Shown in pieces: positions 7,899-17,326 of a DNA stretch of 64,000 bases (position 1 is the stretch's first letter; each line of letters opens with the position of its first letter). The stretch is from Oribacterium sp. WCC10. Its GTDB lineage: Bacteria > Bacillota > Clostridia > Lachnospirales > Lachnospiraceae. Where the stretch lies: assembly GCF_900113415.1 (NCBI RefSeq), contig NZ_FOPH01000004.1:124001-188000 (forward strand), given 5' to 3'. The notes below the pieces were generated by a model. That model did not search any database and was not told where the DNA came from. It saw only the letters and a program-made list of their open reading frames with translations. A program made the translations under genes and the position numbers.

Positions 7899-9257
7899 TC
7901 ATTCCCCTTTCTTCCCATTCTGATACTTTGTGTGGAAAGGATCCGGATTGTCGATAGTTATCCCATGATCCCTCTTCCACTTCTCGTAGTCTGCAAATGC
8001 ATCATCTTCCGGTTTATCATTCCCGGCAATATCTATCTCCGCAGAATCTCTGGACTTAACTTCCTGTTTAATGCTCTCTGCTGTTTCAGAAACGGCTTCA
8101 CTGTTTTCATTGCCTGATTTATCAAGTACAGTCTCTTCTGATACATCGGAAGATGCAACGCTTTCCTCATCCTGTGTCCACTCACCTGCCATCTTATCAG
8201 GCTCCTTCTTAGTGGATTCAGCCCAAAGTGTATTGCTTTCCCGGTTCACTATTCCGGTATCGCCTGAACCTGTATCAGTATACTGATCTCTTACCTCTTC
8301 AAAGCTTCTTTTGGTCGTCTTATTGTCAGGAGACGCATCGCCCTTTACATATACGTCTTTTGGTTCTTCAGCGGTATTTTCCGAGAATTCCCCGGCTTCA
8401 GCATCAGCTTTTCCTCCCATGGTTTCGGAAGTTCGTCCCTGATCGCCTGTACCCTTAGCCCTGTACTCGGCATCCTTTATAGAACTCTGATAATCCTCGC
8501 CATAAGCACTGAGATAAAAGATCGCCAATGCCGTATTGAAATAAGGGATAACCCAAAATCCCGCAAGTCCTCCCGTGATAAACATCAGGAGAATCCACCC
8601 TATGAAACTAAGTTCAAATACAAGCAGCTTGAATTTGCGATTTCTCATAAGGTGTAAAGAAATCTTTACAGCTTCAAAAGCGTTCATTTCCCTATGATCC
8701 GCAGAAGCATATGTCGACAGGCTCATGAACATCATCACAACAAAAACTATGAAATTGGTTATCAGATTGGTGATGGTATAATCAGCGGACCTGAACCCGG
8801 ATCTGAAACCGATGATAAGATCCGGTGCCGTGATCAAAATTTCGATAATGTATATCAGAAGTACAACAAGAAAGTAATTCTTCATGTGTACACCGTCTTT
8901 GAATCCTCTGAATATCTGAAGCGCACCGACTTTCTTTCCTCTGGCGATATCCAGATACAGCATCTGAGATCCAAGAGCGAGTCCCACCATTATATATAAT
9001 CCAAGAATCAACAGTGCTGCAATCATAATGCCGGCGGTAACATAAAATACCGGTCCGTCATACATGAACGGTATCGGATCAAATGTCGTCACCCATCCCA
9101 GTATCTTCCCCAAGATTCCTACTATAATAACGAAAAATACTGCTGTACACCAAAGCAAAGAACAAAGAAAACTCAGGATCATGGCTCCGATGGCCGCTAA
9201 AAGATTGCCATTCAGCTGACGTTTGGCGAATGACTTGATCTGAGATAATGTCATCAT
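7899..9257 (-). CDS. DUF975 family integral membrane protein with long acidic tail
   Basis: The N-terminal IKSFAKRQLNGNLLAAIGAMI is typical of DUF975. Five to six hydrophobic segments fill residues ~18-245, and then a ~200-residue hydrophilic, Asp/Glu/Ser-rich tail ends with a conserved-looking DYEKWKRDHGITIDNPDPF. The tail is probably cytosolic and disordered. Function is unknown for the family. ATG 9257 has GAGGAG eight bases upstream. It heads the operon DUF975-nrdR-aroDK. Confidence 0.8.
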   Translation of the reverse strand: MMTLSQIKSFAKRQLNGNLLAAIGAMILSFLCSLLWCTAVFFVIIVGILGKILGWVTTFDPIPFMYDGPVFYVTAGIMIAALLILGLYIMVGLALGSQMLYLDIARGKKVGALQIFRGFKDGVHMKNYFLVVLLIYIIEILITAPDLIIGFRSGFRSADYTITNLITNFIVFVVMMFMSLSTYASADHREMNAFEAVKISLHLMRNRKFKLLVFELSFIGWILLMFITGGLAGFWVIPYFNTALAIFYLSAYGEDYQSSIKDAEYRAKGTGDQGRTSETMGGKADAEAGEFSENTAEEPKDVYVKGDASPDNKTTKRSFEEVRDQYTDTGSGDTGIVNRESNTLWAESTKKEPDKMAGEWTQDEESVASSDVSEETVLDKSGNENSEAVSETAESIKQEVKSRDSAEIDIAGNDKPEDDAFADYEKWKRDHGITIDNPDPFHTKYQNGKKGE

Positions 9258-9489
9258 AATATATACTCCTCATCTATTAACAACGTTTTTATCCACACAC
9301 CTGACAGACCGATGCTATCTAACCGGGTCATGTATAAACGATGTTTATCGGGTCTTAATTCCTATATACATATCTGTCCTCTCCGGAACATAAAAAACAT
9401 TCAGGAACTTGACCTTTTCATCGTATTATACCACATGTTGTGCTTTTACTATAGCCTTATACTAAAGGGCTATATACTAAATAATAAAC

Positions 9490-9703
9490 TATATTACAGT
9501 TCAGCCTGGAATTGAGTTCTGATCAGAACCTGCGGGCATCAGTTTAAAAATGTTAGGCTGTGGTTTAAACAGCAAAACAGCCCCCTCAGGAACCACTTGA
9601 ATCTTTTTCCTTGATTCCCTCGGCAATTCTCAGTTTTCATCGGGAAAACCAGAAAACTGCCAGGGAGCTGGTGGTTCTTAAGGGAGCTGTTTAATTTTTT
9701 TGC
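9490..9703 (+). ncRNA. Candidate structured intergenic RNA, unassigned
   Basis: The 514-bp gap between the DUF975 start and the MCP stop has no credible gene but is highly structured. CAGCCT (9503) pairs with AGGCTG (9556) around the perfect palindrome TTCTGATCAGAA. A second, larger hairpin pairs AAACAGCCCCCTCAGGAACCAC (about 9581-9602) with GTGGTTCTTAAGGGAGCTGTTT (about 9669-9690), with inner stems CCCT/AGGG and CAGTTTTC/GAAAACTG. On the plus strand the outer stem is followed by TTTAATTTTTTT, like an intrinsic terminator. A stand-alone ~200-nt plus-strand RNA is one reading; a terminator for the MCP gene is another. It does not match 6S, SRP or tmRNA motifs that I know. Confidence 0.45.
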
Positions 9704-9771
9704 CGAAGCGCCTGGTTTTTTGATGACAGCAGGTAAAACTTACTCTATCCCCGGCTGAACATCAAAATCAT

Positions 9772-11850
9772 TTACGGAAGCTTGAACGGCTCAACAAGTT
9801 CATTAAGTCTGCGGGCTTCATTTGCAAGCTCAATACTTGCGGCTGCACTCTCCTCCGATGTGGACGAGTTGTTCTGAACAACTTCTGATATCTGATTGAT
9901 TCCGACACTTATCTGATTTAGAGCATCAGCCTGCTTCATTGAAGCCACTGAAATCTGCTTTATCATGCTGTTGGTTTCATCTGAATATCCTGACACTGTT
10001 TTCAGAGCCTCAGCTGTTTCATCGGTTATTTCTTTTCCTCTGTTTACAGCCTCTGTCACCATCTGAATGAGATCACTGGTACTCTGTGCAGCCTCCTGGC
10101 TTCTCTTTGCAAGGTTTCCGACTTCATCCGCAACTACTGCGAAGCCCTTACCTGCCTGACCTGCACGTGCCGCCTCGATGGCTGCATTAAGTGAAAGAAT
10201 ATTGGTCTGGAAAGCAATGTTATCAATGATGGTGATGACATCCTGAATCTTATTGGAAGCCTCCTCGATGGCATCCATGGAATCTGTCAGCTTATGCATC
10301 TCAGCATTACTTACATTGATAGCCTCCTGAGTTCGTAATGCGATATTGCTTGCCTTTTCAGCATTATCTGCAGTGCCTCTTACCTCTTCATTAACATCGT
10401 TTATGGTTGCACTCAATTCCTGAACAGAACCGGCCTGCTCTGTAGCACCCTGTGCAAGAGCCTGTGCGCCGTCGGATATCTGAGAAGAATTGTTTGCCAC
10501 CTTAGCGGCAGATGCATTGATCTGACGAAGAGAGCTTCCAAGAGTGCTTCGGATCTTGTTGATGGATTCCAGAGTACTGTGCATGTCGCCAACGTATCTG
10601 TCCGGACACGAACTGTTTACAGTGAAATCTCCGTTTGCCATACATGCAAGGACATGATCCACATCCTTTATGATCTGTCTCAGATTATCTTCCATTTTGA
10701 GGAAGATTCCGGCAAGTACCCCAAGCTCATCATTAGGATATTTACTTACATCAGCACTTTCGCTCAGGTTAAACTGTCCTACTTCCTCTGCGATCTTCAT
10801 GAGAGGTTTTATAGGAGCAAGTGCATGTCTCACTACATTTACAGATATAAATCCGAGAACAACTATTCCGATGATTCCGATGATAACCACTATGAGAAGT
10901 GAACGATACAGTTCAGCATGTACTTCGTCTTTATGAACGATATCTGTAAGTACCCACTTAAGATCTGTTCCTTCGAGGGTTACAGGAGCGAAAATCGCAA
11001 ATGACTTGGCCCCGCCAATGCTGTCACTTACGCTCTTGGTAAACATACCCTGTGTCAATGTCTTGTCTGTCATGGATTGTGAGAATCCCGCAGGCTGTCC
11101 AACAAGACTTGAATCCTTGGTATGTGCTATGAATGTTGAAGCTGAATCTGACAAAGTGATATATGAGCTGCTGTAGCCTCCTGTCTCATAATCAAGAACT
11201 TCAAGTGTATCAAGAAGCATATCACAGTTTGCAACTCCAATGAATTTTCCGTCCTTCAGAATAGGAGTACTGAGTGTGATGAGATATACCTTTGTTCCAT
11301 CCGTCAGTTCATATTCATAAGGCGCCGTGATGTGAGTCTGAAGACTTTCCTTTGTAGGTGCGTAGTAATCTTCTGTACTGTAAACATCATAATCATTGAA
11401 TATATCTGTTTTCACATCGCTGCCACTGGGATAGACATAATATGACAATCCGTCAGGTGTATCCGGGAAAAGTCCGTCAGGTTCAAATGCAAAGTACGCA
11501 GAGAATATCTTTCCTGACTTTACAGCCTGTGTAAGCTGCGCAACTATTGCGGATTCCCCTTCCTCTCTTCCCAACGCCTCATAGTTCAGGATGCTGTCTC
11601 CAAGGGCATCGGCATAAATGTTCATACCATTCATATACTTCTGCACTGTAAGAACATTCTTTCCGGCTACATTACTGATCTGGTTTTGTGCCATTCTGTC
11701 AACATTTTTGAAAGTCATATAACCAAATGCAATACAAATAATAGCCACAACGACAAAGACCGCACCGGCTACAATGGTGGGTATACGTACGGCGAGACTT
11801 ACAAACGGCTTATTACCGCTGTTTCTCTCGCTCTTTCTCAATTTACTCAT
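9772..11850 (-). CDS. Methyl-accepting chemotaxis protein, dCache sensor
   Basis: Membrane chemoreceptor that controls the CheA kinase. A short basic N-terminus and TM1 precede an extracellular dCache-type domain (~45-310) with [19 protein letters not shown] and [19 protein letters not shown]2 (~317-338), HAMP, and the cytoplasmic signalling coiled coil follow. The hairpin tip [20 protein letters not shown] is near residue 560. Start is ATG 11850 because AGGAGG lies 4 nt upstream; the frame extends five codons further. It is monocistronic and preceded by a SigD-type promoter, which ties it to the motility regulon. The ligand cannot be read; the known amino-acid-binding signature of dCache domains was not found by eye. 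Confidence 0.93.
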   Translation of the reverse strand: MSKLRKSERNSGNKPFVSLAVRIPTIVAGAVFVVVAIICIAFGYMTFKNVDRMAQNQISNVAGKNVLTVQKYMNGMNIYADALGDSILNYEALGREEGESAIVAQLTQAVKSGKIFSAYFAFEPDGLFPDTPDGLSYYVYPSGSDVKTDIFNDYDVYSTEDYYAPTKESLQTHITAPYEYELTDGTKVYLITLSTPILKDGKFIGVANCDMLLDTLEVLDYETGGYSSSYITLSDSASTFIAHTKDSSLVGQPAGFSQSMTDKTLTQGMFTKSVSDSIGGAKSFAIFAPVTLEGTDLKWVLTDIVHKDEVHAELYRSLLIVVIIGIIGIVVLGFISVNVVRHALAPIKPLMKIAEEVGQFNLSESADVSKYPNDELGVLAGIFLKMEDNLRQIIKDVDHVLACMANGDFTVNSSCPDRYVGDMHSTLESINKIRSTLGSSLRQINASAAKVANNSSQISDGAQALAQGATEQAGSVQELSATINDVNEEVRGTADNAEKASNIALRTQEAINVSNAEMHKLTDSMDAIEEASNKIQDVITIIDNIAFQTNILSLNAAIEAARAGQAGKGFAVVADEVGNLAKRSQEAAQSTSDLIQMVTEAVNRGKEITDETAEALKTVSGYSDETNSMIKQISVASMKQADALNQISVGINQISEVVQNNSSTSEESAAASIELANEARRLNELVEPFKLP

Positions 11851-11920
11851 ACTGCCTCCTGCCATGTATGAACAAAGTATTCTTCCTATTTGTAGAAGAA
11901 TTTTCCATTACCTACTCTTT

Positions 11921-11947
11921 TTATCGGCAGTTAGACATTTTTTATTA
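11921..11947 (-). promoter_or_regulatory. SigD (sigma-28) type promoter for the chemoreceptor gene
   Basis: On the minus strand TAAT, 15 nt, then GCCGATAA. The -10 element is a perfect match to the flagellar/chemotaxis sigma consensus GCCGATAA, the spacing is exact, and the -35 matches TAAA at 3 of 4 positions. It is about 70 bp upstream of the chosen ATG. Confidence 0.75.
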
Positions 11948-11999
11948 ATACTCGATCATGAATTATCAAAATTCAAAAAGATGGCCCTATCATATACGA

Positions 12000-12185
12000 A
12001 TAAATATAAGAATTGAGGGTACGTCATATAACGCCCCTCAATAATGATTAAATATACAGAATATTACTTTCTAAACTTATCTTCACGAAACTATGTAATA
12101 AACTCAGACTCTGTTACAACCTTCGTATCACTCTGTAACAGACCAAATACGTCTGTCTTGATTTAATGGCAGACATTTGCAAACA
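12000..12185. other. Non-coding gap downstream of nrdG with two short hairpins
   Basis: No gene. TCTGTTACA and TGTAACAGA (about 12111-12143) form one hairpin; GTCTG and CAGAC (about 12152-12174) form a smaller one next to the nrdG stop. Neither has a clear T-tract on the minus strand, so a terminator is possible but not convincing. Confidence 0.4.
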
Positions 12186-12743
12186 TTACAGGTGGGTTCT
12201 ACTTGATACTGTGGTTCCTTCACCCGGATCCCACTGCACGATCTCACCTGTCTCTAATGATTTCTGAACATCGATAGTTCTCTGATTGGAAGAACCTTTA
12301 TATAAAAGTGTAATGTCTTTGAGTGCAATCTTAAACTCACCGTCAACTATAACATCCGCACGTTTAAGTATCTCTTTCGTTTCCGGACACTGTTCCGACA
12401 TCCATCCAAGCATATCTTCATCGAAAAGGTATCCGGAAAAGATCCATAGATCCTTTTCAGGATATCTGTCTTTGAACCGCGTGATCAAGGAGATAAGTCC
12501 CTTCTGATTCTGAGGTTCAAAGGGTTCTCCCCCAAGAAGTGTCATACCCTGATAAGCTTCATCTGAAAGTTCATCCAGTATGCTGTCCTCCACTTCCCTG
12601 GTGAACTCCTTTCCATAGTCAAAAGGCCATGCTACTTCATTGAAGCATCCCGGACACTTGTGTGTACACCCGGACACAAAAAGACTGAGCCTGACACCCG
12701 GACCGTTTGCAATATCGAAATGCTTTATTTCTGCGTAGTGCAT
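12186..12743 (-). CDS. nrdG: Anaerobic ribonucleotide reductase activating enzyme
   Basis: Radical SAM enzyme that installs the glycyl radical on NrdD. Cys26, Cys30 and Cys33 form the CX3CX2C iron-sulfur motif (CTHKCPGC), preceded by the family's DIANGPGVRLSLFVSGC. GGEP-type TLLGGEPF follows. Start is ATG 12743 with GGAGAG upstream and the family N-terminus; a longer frame to 12785 adds 14 residues not typical of NrdG (185 aa chosen). Its partner nrdD is 2.2 kb away with the tat cassette between them. A terminator closes the tat unit upstream, so nrdG is a separate transcription unit. No NrdR box was seen in its short leader. Confidence 0.93.
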   Translation of the reverse strand: MHYAEIKHFDIANGPGVRLSLFVSGCTHKCPGCFNEVAWPFDYGKEFTREVEDSILDELSDEAYQGMTLLGGEPFEPQNQKGLISLITRFKDRYPEKDLWIFSGYLFDEDMLGWMSEQCPETKEILKRADVIVDGEFKIALKDITLLYKGSSNQRTIDVQKSLETGEIVQWDPGEGTTVSSRTHL

Positions 12744-12876
12744 ATTCTCTCCATTCCGCAGCACATACTGCTTCGTAAATTCCATATAAAATTAATATAT
12801 ATTTTAAATCACCTCAAGTACAGTATCTTTTTTAATGCGCCTTGTGGCATGTTTCTTTATTGATACAAATTGACAT

Positions 12877-12912
12877 AAAAAAATGTCACGCGACAATTCA
12901 CGTGACATTTTA
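12877..12912 (-). terminator. Terminator of the tat cassette
   Basis: Minus strand AATGTCACG / CGTGACATT stem followed by seven T residues, 34 bp after the tatC stop and before nrdG. Confidence 0.8.
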
Positions 12913-12945
12913 CAGGAAGCCATGACTAAATCAAAACTTCCATAG

Positions 12946-13734
12946 TTATTCAGTTTCTTCTGCTTCTTCAGACTCTGAAGCTACGGCCTTTTCCTTTTTA
13001 CGGAATACTCCAAGTATGGTACAAAGAATAATGCTTAACTCATAAAGCAGAATCATAGGTAACGCGACCATAACCTGAGATACTATATCCGGTGGAGTCA
13101 CTATAGCAGCCATAAAGAATATCGCCACTATCATGAACTTTCGAGCCTTTCGCATCCACTTCACCTTTATGATACCGAGCTGACTCAACAGCACAGATAC
13201 CACAGGGAACTCAAATATCACCGCAAAAATGATAAATATAGTCATAAGGAAGGAAATATAGTTTCCAACACTGATGGCAGCCGAAACATTGACACCTTTG
13301 CTCATATCCAAAAGAAAATAGAGCATAAACGGAATCAATATCTTGTAAGCAAACAGTATTCCGAGAAATCCGAATATGATACCGAATATGATAGCCAGCA
13401 TCATAAACAGCTTCTCTGTATGCTTTAGACCCGGACTCATAAATGCATATATCTCATAAAAGATAAGCGGCAATCCGATAAGTGCTGCAAAAATCAACGA
13501 CAGTGAAAAATACTGTATCAGCATCTCCTGCGGAGCTATGTATACGAACTGATAACCTCTTGCACGTCCTATCTCAAGAAGTGCTGTAACTATGATCTCA
13601 GCATAGTGCAGTCCCACAAGCATCGCCGCTATAAGTACAATCATGATAACTATGATACGATTTCTGAGCTCGGCAAGGTGCCCCGACAGAGTCATCTCTC
13701 CGCCGTTCTCATTGTTATCAGTCTTTCTTTTCAT
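12946..13734 (-). CDS. tatC: Twin-arginine translocase subunit TatC
   Basis: Six-TM receptor core of the Tat export system. The N-terminal MTLSGHLAELRNRIIV and later FYEIYAFMSPGLKHTEK are TatC hallmarks, and six hydrophobic helices are visible in the 262-residue frame. The first ATG overlaps the end of tatA by 17 nt; an internal ATG 13 codons later matches the shorter family N-terminus but has its GGAG only 2 nt away. The charged C-terminus is Lys/Glu-rich. Last gene of the tat cassette. Confidence 0.95.
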   Translation of the reverse strand: MKRKTDNNENGGEMTLSGHLAELRNRIIVIMIVLIAAMLVGLHYAEIIVTALLEIGRARGYQFVYIAPQEMLIQYFSLSLIFAALIGLPLIFYEIYAFMSPGLKHTEKLFMMLAIIFGIIFGFLGILFAYKILIPFMLYFLLDMSKGVNVSAAISVGNYISFLMTIFIIFAVIFEFPVVSVLLSQLGIIKVKWMRKARKFMIVAIFFMAAIVTPPDIVSQVMVALPMILLYELSIILCTILGVFRKKEKAVASESEEAEETE

Positions 13735-13921
13735 CCTCTGCTGCCTTTGTCTCTGTTACAGTATTGTCCTTTGCATCCTCGGCTTCAGCTTCATTTACAC
13801 CTTCACGGAAGCTCTTGATAGACTTTCCGAACATCTTTGTAAGCTTTGGGATCTGTGTAGGTCCAAATACTATAACTACAATTGCAAGTACGATTATAAG
13901 TTCCTGTGTTCCGATTCTCAT
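13718..13921 (-). CDS. tatA: Sec-independent translocase protein TatA
   Basis: 67 residues: one N-terminal TM helix (ELIIVLAIVVIVFGPTQIPKL) with the FGP hinge, an amphipathic helix (FGKSIKSFREG) and an acidic tail, the standard TatA/E layout that forms the Tat pore. AAGGAG lies 6 nt before the ATG. It lies between a longer TatB-like gene and tatC. Confidence 0.93.
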   Translation of the reverse strand: MRIGTQELIIVLAIVVIVFGPTQIPKLTKMFGKSIKSFREGVNEAEAEDAKDNTVTETKAAEDEKKD

Positions 13922-14087
13922 ATTTATCTCCTTCTTATATCAGTTTCTGTTTAATACACCGGAAACCGACATTTCATTCATTTTTGATTTTCAACTTAAC
14001 ATTATGGAATATCCAAAATCTGTTATCATGTATGGAACTGCAAGTGTTTTCTATGCGATTCCCCTATAACAACAATATCTGCAAAAA

Positions 14088-14612
14088 TCAGACTGTCTCC
14101 TGAACCGATGTCTCAGCCGTTGCCTTCACAGCTGAATTCTCAACAGATTCAACTGACTCTTCTTTCTTCTCGACAGTTTCTGTTGTCGCGTCAGTATCTT
14201 CCTTAGCCTTAAGCTCTTCTGCCATCTCAGCCTTGTCAGCTTCCTTGATAGCTTCTACCATCTCAGCAGTTGGTGCCGGTATGTCGATACCTTTGTCAGT
14301 CTTAACAGCATCTGCTTTTTTCGGTGATGCCTTGCCGATGTCGTTCATCGATTTTTTAACGTCTGTGAAGTTCTTTTTAATATCATTGGTGGCATCCGTC
14401 ATAGGCTGAATAGCTTCTCTGATAGGCTTCTGCGCCTCCTCCAGAGGTTCAATAACGGTTTCCTTGATATCCTTCGTCAGATCATTGGAAACGTCACGGA
14501 ACTGACGAAGAGCTTCACCCAGTTTTTTTGCATATTCCGGAAGCTTGTCAGGGCCGATAACCACCAATGCTACGATAAAAATGATGATAATTTCAGAAAA
14601 CCCAATCTTCAT
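14088..14612 (-). CDS. tatB: TatA/B-like translocase protein, long C-terminal tail
   Basis: 174 residues with the N-terminal TatA/B signature (IIIIFIVALVVIGPDKLPEYAKKLGEALRQFR, given here only as a family pattern spanning residues 8-40), then a long amphipathic helix and a ~60-residue Lys/Glu/Thr tail. Length and the Pro-rich amphipathic part resemble TatB more than TatA, though many Firmicutes have only TatA proteins, so the tatB name is tentative. AAGGA precedes the ATG. First gene of the tat cassette; the upstream terminator at 14708-14764 separates it from nrdD. Confidence 0.85.
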   Translation of the reverse strand: MKIGFSEIIIIFIVALVVIGPDKLPEYAKKLGEALRQFRDVSNDLTKDIKETVIEPLEEAQKPIREAIQPMTDATNDIKKNFTDVKKSMNDIGKASPKKADAVKTDKGIDIPAPTAEMVEAIKEADKAEMAEELKAKEDTDATTETVEKKEESVESVENSAVKATAETSVQETV

Positions 14613-14707
14613 AATATTTCCTTACTTTTCAGTATTATTGCCCTAAAAGCAACTACACTATTATATAAGTTTCTGTTAATCAAATGCAATCATATTTACA
14701 AAAAATA

Positions 14708-14764
14708 AATTAAAAGACAAACCACTCCGGGAGCTTTTTCCCTGGAGCAGTTTGTCTTTTTTTA
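14708..14764. terminator. Bidirectional terminator between nrdD and the tat cassette
   Basis: AAAAGACAAACCACTCCGGG pairs with CCCTGGAGCAGTTTGTCTTTT around a short loop; T-runs lie on both sides, so it can stop transcripts from nrdD on the minus strand. The rest of this 322-bp gap is A/T-rich with the twin repeat described next. Confidence 0.85.
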
Positions 14765-14848
14765 GTTTACATATAGTTTTGAAATTTTGAGTTTTTACCC
14801 ATGGTTAAATGGCTTTCGGTTTACATACGGGGTTTTGTAGATTTTCGC

Positions 14849-14924
14849 TACTTTTTCTCAAAAAATTTTTTTGGTTAAAAATTGTTTTTATTTGATACTT
14901 TTTCTCAAAAAAATTTTTTTGGTT
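14849..14924. repeat. Pair of A7T7-containing direct repeats after nrdD
   Basis: TACTTTTTCTC followed by A6-7 T7 and GGTT occurs at 14849-14876 and again at 14896-14924, 47 bp apart, within 90 bp of the nrdD stop. Each unit has an A-tract/T-tract that is itself self-complementary. Confidence 0.75.
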
Positions 14925-14934
14925 TTATAGACAA

Positions 14935-17175
14935 TCACAGATGTAATACTCTGTCCTGAATCTCCTGAGTACGTCCCTGATTCCAGTACTGTGTACCGAT
15001 ATATCCACATGTTCTTCTGGCAACAGACATCTTGCTCTGATCACGGTTTCCGCAGTTCGGACACTCCCAGACAAGCTTACCCATCTCATCTTCAACGATC
15101 TTGATCTCGCCGTCATATCCGCAGCACTCACAGTAATCTGACTTTGTGTTAAGCTCGGCATACATGATATTGTCATAGATGAACTTCATAACGCTGAGTA
15201 CAGCAGGAATATTGTTCTGCATGTTAGGAACCTCAACGTATGATATAGCGCCTCCCGGTGAAAGCTTCTGGAAATCAGCCTCAAACTTAAGCTTTGTGAA
15301 GGCATCGATCTTCTCACGTACATTTACATGATATGAGTTTGTAACATAGTTATGATCTGTTACACCCTTGATGATACCGAATCTCTTCTGAAGCGCCTTG
15401 GCAAACTTGTATGTTGTTGACTCCATAGGTGTGCCGTAAAGTGAATAGCTGATGTTCTCTGCCTTTCTCCACTCAGCACACTTATCATTCATGTGCTGCA
15501 TTACCTTAAGTGCAAATGGCTTTGCCTCAGGATCTGTATGTGACTTTCCTGTCATACGAACGCACATCTCGTAAAGACCTGAATAGCCGAGAGATATGGT
15601 TGAGTAGTTTCCGTAAAGAAGTCTGTCTATCTTCTCGCCCTTCTTAAGTCTTGCAAGAGCGCCGTACTGCCAAAGGATAGGTGCAACATCTGATGTAGTT
15701 CCGAGAAGTCTCTCGTGACGAAGTCTGAGTGCTCTGTGGCAAAGTTCAAGTCTCTCGTCAAAGATATTCCAGAAAAGATCCATATCTCCATGAGAAGCAC
15801 ATGCCACATCAACAAGGTTGATAGTTACTACACCCTGATTGAAACGTCCATAATACTTGTGTTTACCTTCAGCAAATGTCTTGCTGTTTGACTTATTGCC
15901 GGCATCGCAGAGGCCTTCTGCATTATTTTCATTATCAGGTGTAAGGAATGAACGGCATCCCATGCAAGGATATACATCACCCTTATACTCAATCATCTTC
16001 TTGGCTGAGATGTAGTCAGGTACCATTCTCTTGGCTGTGCACTTTGCTGCAAGCTCTGTGAGATAATAGTATCTTGACTGAGGATAGATATTGTCCTCAT
16101 CAAGAGTATAGATGATCTTAGGGAATGCAGGTGTGATCCATACACCCTTCTCATTCTTGACACCCTTCATTCTCTGCTTCAGAACTTCCTCGATAACCAT
16201 GGCAAGATCGTCTCTTGTCTGTCCCTCAGGAACCTCATCAAGATACATGAACATAGTTACGAAAGGCGCCTGACCGTTACAGGTCATAAGTGTGATGAGC
16301 TGATACTGGATAGTCTGTACTCCACGGGTCACTTCCTCATGGAGACGTTTCTCAACGATCTTTCTGATCTGATCATCTGTCATCTCAACACCGGCTTCGG
16401 CATTCTCCTCCACTACCTGATTCTTTATCTTCTGGCGTGAAATGTCTACGAACGGTGCAAGATGCGAAAGTGTAAATGACTGTCCGCCGTACTGGTTTGA
16501 AGCCACCTGTGCAATGATCTGTGTTGTAATGTTGCAGGCTGTGTAGAAGCTGTGTGGCTTCTCAATCATTGTCTGAGATATAACTGTTCCGTTCTGAAGC
16601 ATATCCTCAAGGTTAATGAGGTCACAGTTGTGCTCCTTCTGGGCAAAATAGTCAGAATCATGGAAATGTATGATTCCCTCTTCATGAGCCTTTACGATAT
16701 CCTCAGGAAGAAGAAGTCTCTTTGTAAGATCCTTTGATACCTCGCCCGCCATATAGTCACGCTGTGTTGAATTTATAACAGGATTCTTGTTTGAGTTCTC
16801 CTGCTTGAGTTCCTCATTGGACTGATCGATAAGTGAAAGGATATCATCATCTGTAGTGTTGGACTTACGGGCGATTTCTCTCTTATAACGATAACGAACA
16901 TACTTCTGGGCAACCTCATAGCCTCGCATCTCCATGATGCCGGTCTCAACCATGTCCTGAATCTCTTCTACGCTGACTGCTCTATTGAGTCTTGCACACT
17001 TGCTTGCTACATTGTCAGCAACGCCCATGATCTGGTACTCATTCATCTGGTAGATAGGTTCTACCTCATTGTTGGCCTTACGGATAGCATTCGCAATCTT
17101 TGTAAGATCGAACTGTACTTCCTTTCCGTTACGCTTGATTACATTCTGCTTAACAGTCTCTGTTAATACTTCCAT
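14935..17175 (-). CDS. nrdD: Anaerobic (class III) ribonucleoside-triphosphate reductase
   Basis: Makes dNTPs from NTPs under anoxia using a glycyl radical generated by NrdG. An N-terminal ATP-cone (VIKRNGKEVQFDLTKI) gives allosteric control, the central barrel has the family stretch around FHDSDYFAQKEHNCDLINL, and the C-terminus holds a four-Cys zinc site (CECCGYDG, CPNCGN) and the radical site RRTCGYIGT with Gly724. Start is ATG 17175 (746 aa) because GGGGGAG lies 6 nt upstream; the frame extends 15 codons further. Twin NrdR boxes overlap its likely promoter, and a strong terminator follows it. Confidence 0.96.
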   Translation of the reverse strand: MEVLTETVKQNVIKRNGKEVQFDLTKIANAIRKANNEVEPIYQMNEYQIMGVADNVASKCARLNRAVSVEEIQDMVETGIMEMRGYEVAQKYVRYRYKREIARKSNTTDDDILSLIDQSNEELKQENSNKNPVINSTQRDYMAGEVSKDLTKRLLLPEDIVKAHEEGIIHFHDSDYFAQKEHNCDLINLEDMLQNGTVISQTMIEKPHSFYTACNITTQIIAQVASNQYGGQSFTLSHLAPFVDISRQKIKNQVVEENAEAGVEMTDDQIRKIVEKRLHEEVTRGVQTIQYQLITLMTCNGQAPFVTMFMYLDEVPEGQTRDDLAMVIEEVLKQRMKGVKNEKGVWITPAFPKIIYTLDEDNIYPQSRYYYLTELAAKCTAKRMVPDYISAKKMIEYKGDVYPCMGCRSFLTPDNENNAEGLCDAGNKSNSKTFAEGKHKYYGRFNQGVVTINLVDVACASHGDMDLFWNIFDERLELCHRALRLRHERLLGTTSDVAPILWQYGALARLKKGEKIDRLLYGNYSTISLGYSGLYEMCVRMTGKSHTDPEAKPFALKVMQHMNDKCAEWRKAENISYSLYGTPMESTTYKFAKALQKRFGIIKGVTDHNYVTNSYHVNVREKIDAFTKLKFEADFQKLSPGGAISYVEVPNMQNNIPAVLSVMKFIYDNIMYAELNTKSDYCECCGYDGEIKIVEDEMGKLVWECPNCGNRDQSKMSVARRTCGYIGTQYWNQGRTQEIQDRVLHL

Positions 17176-17326
17176 CTTTGCTCCCCCTATAGCTCCCTCA
17201 AAACTCGAAAAAATCTCCAACTCATCTCTTTGATGACCTGAAAGCTCTTCTGTGATTCAATCTGACAATACTGACATTCCCATCGGTATGTGTCATAAAA
17301 AAATATTTATTTCATGTGTTCTTCAC

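Noticed and set aside
9312-9515. 67-aa plus-strand ORF before the structured element
   Set aside because: No ribosome-binding site and no recognisable protein features; likely chance.
9490-9703. Assigning the structured gap as 6S RNA
   Set aside because: Size and isolation fit, but it forms two hairpins rather than one long rod with a central bubble, and no 6S sequence landmarks were seen.
12744-12870. NrdR box upstream of nrdG
   Set aside because: No ACAC-N8-GTGT-like palindrome with reasonable score was found.
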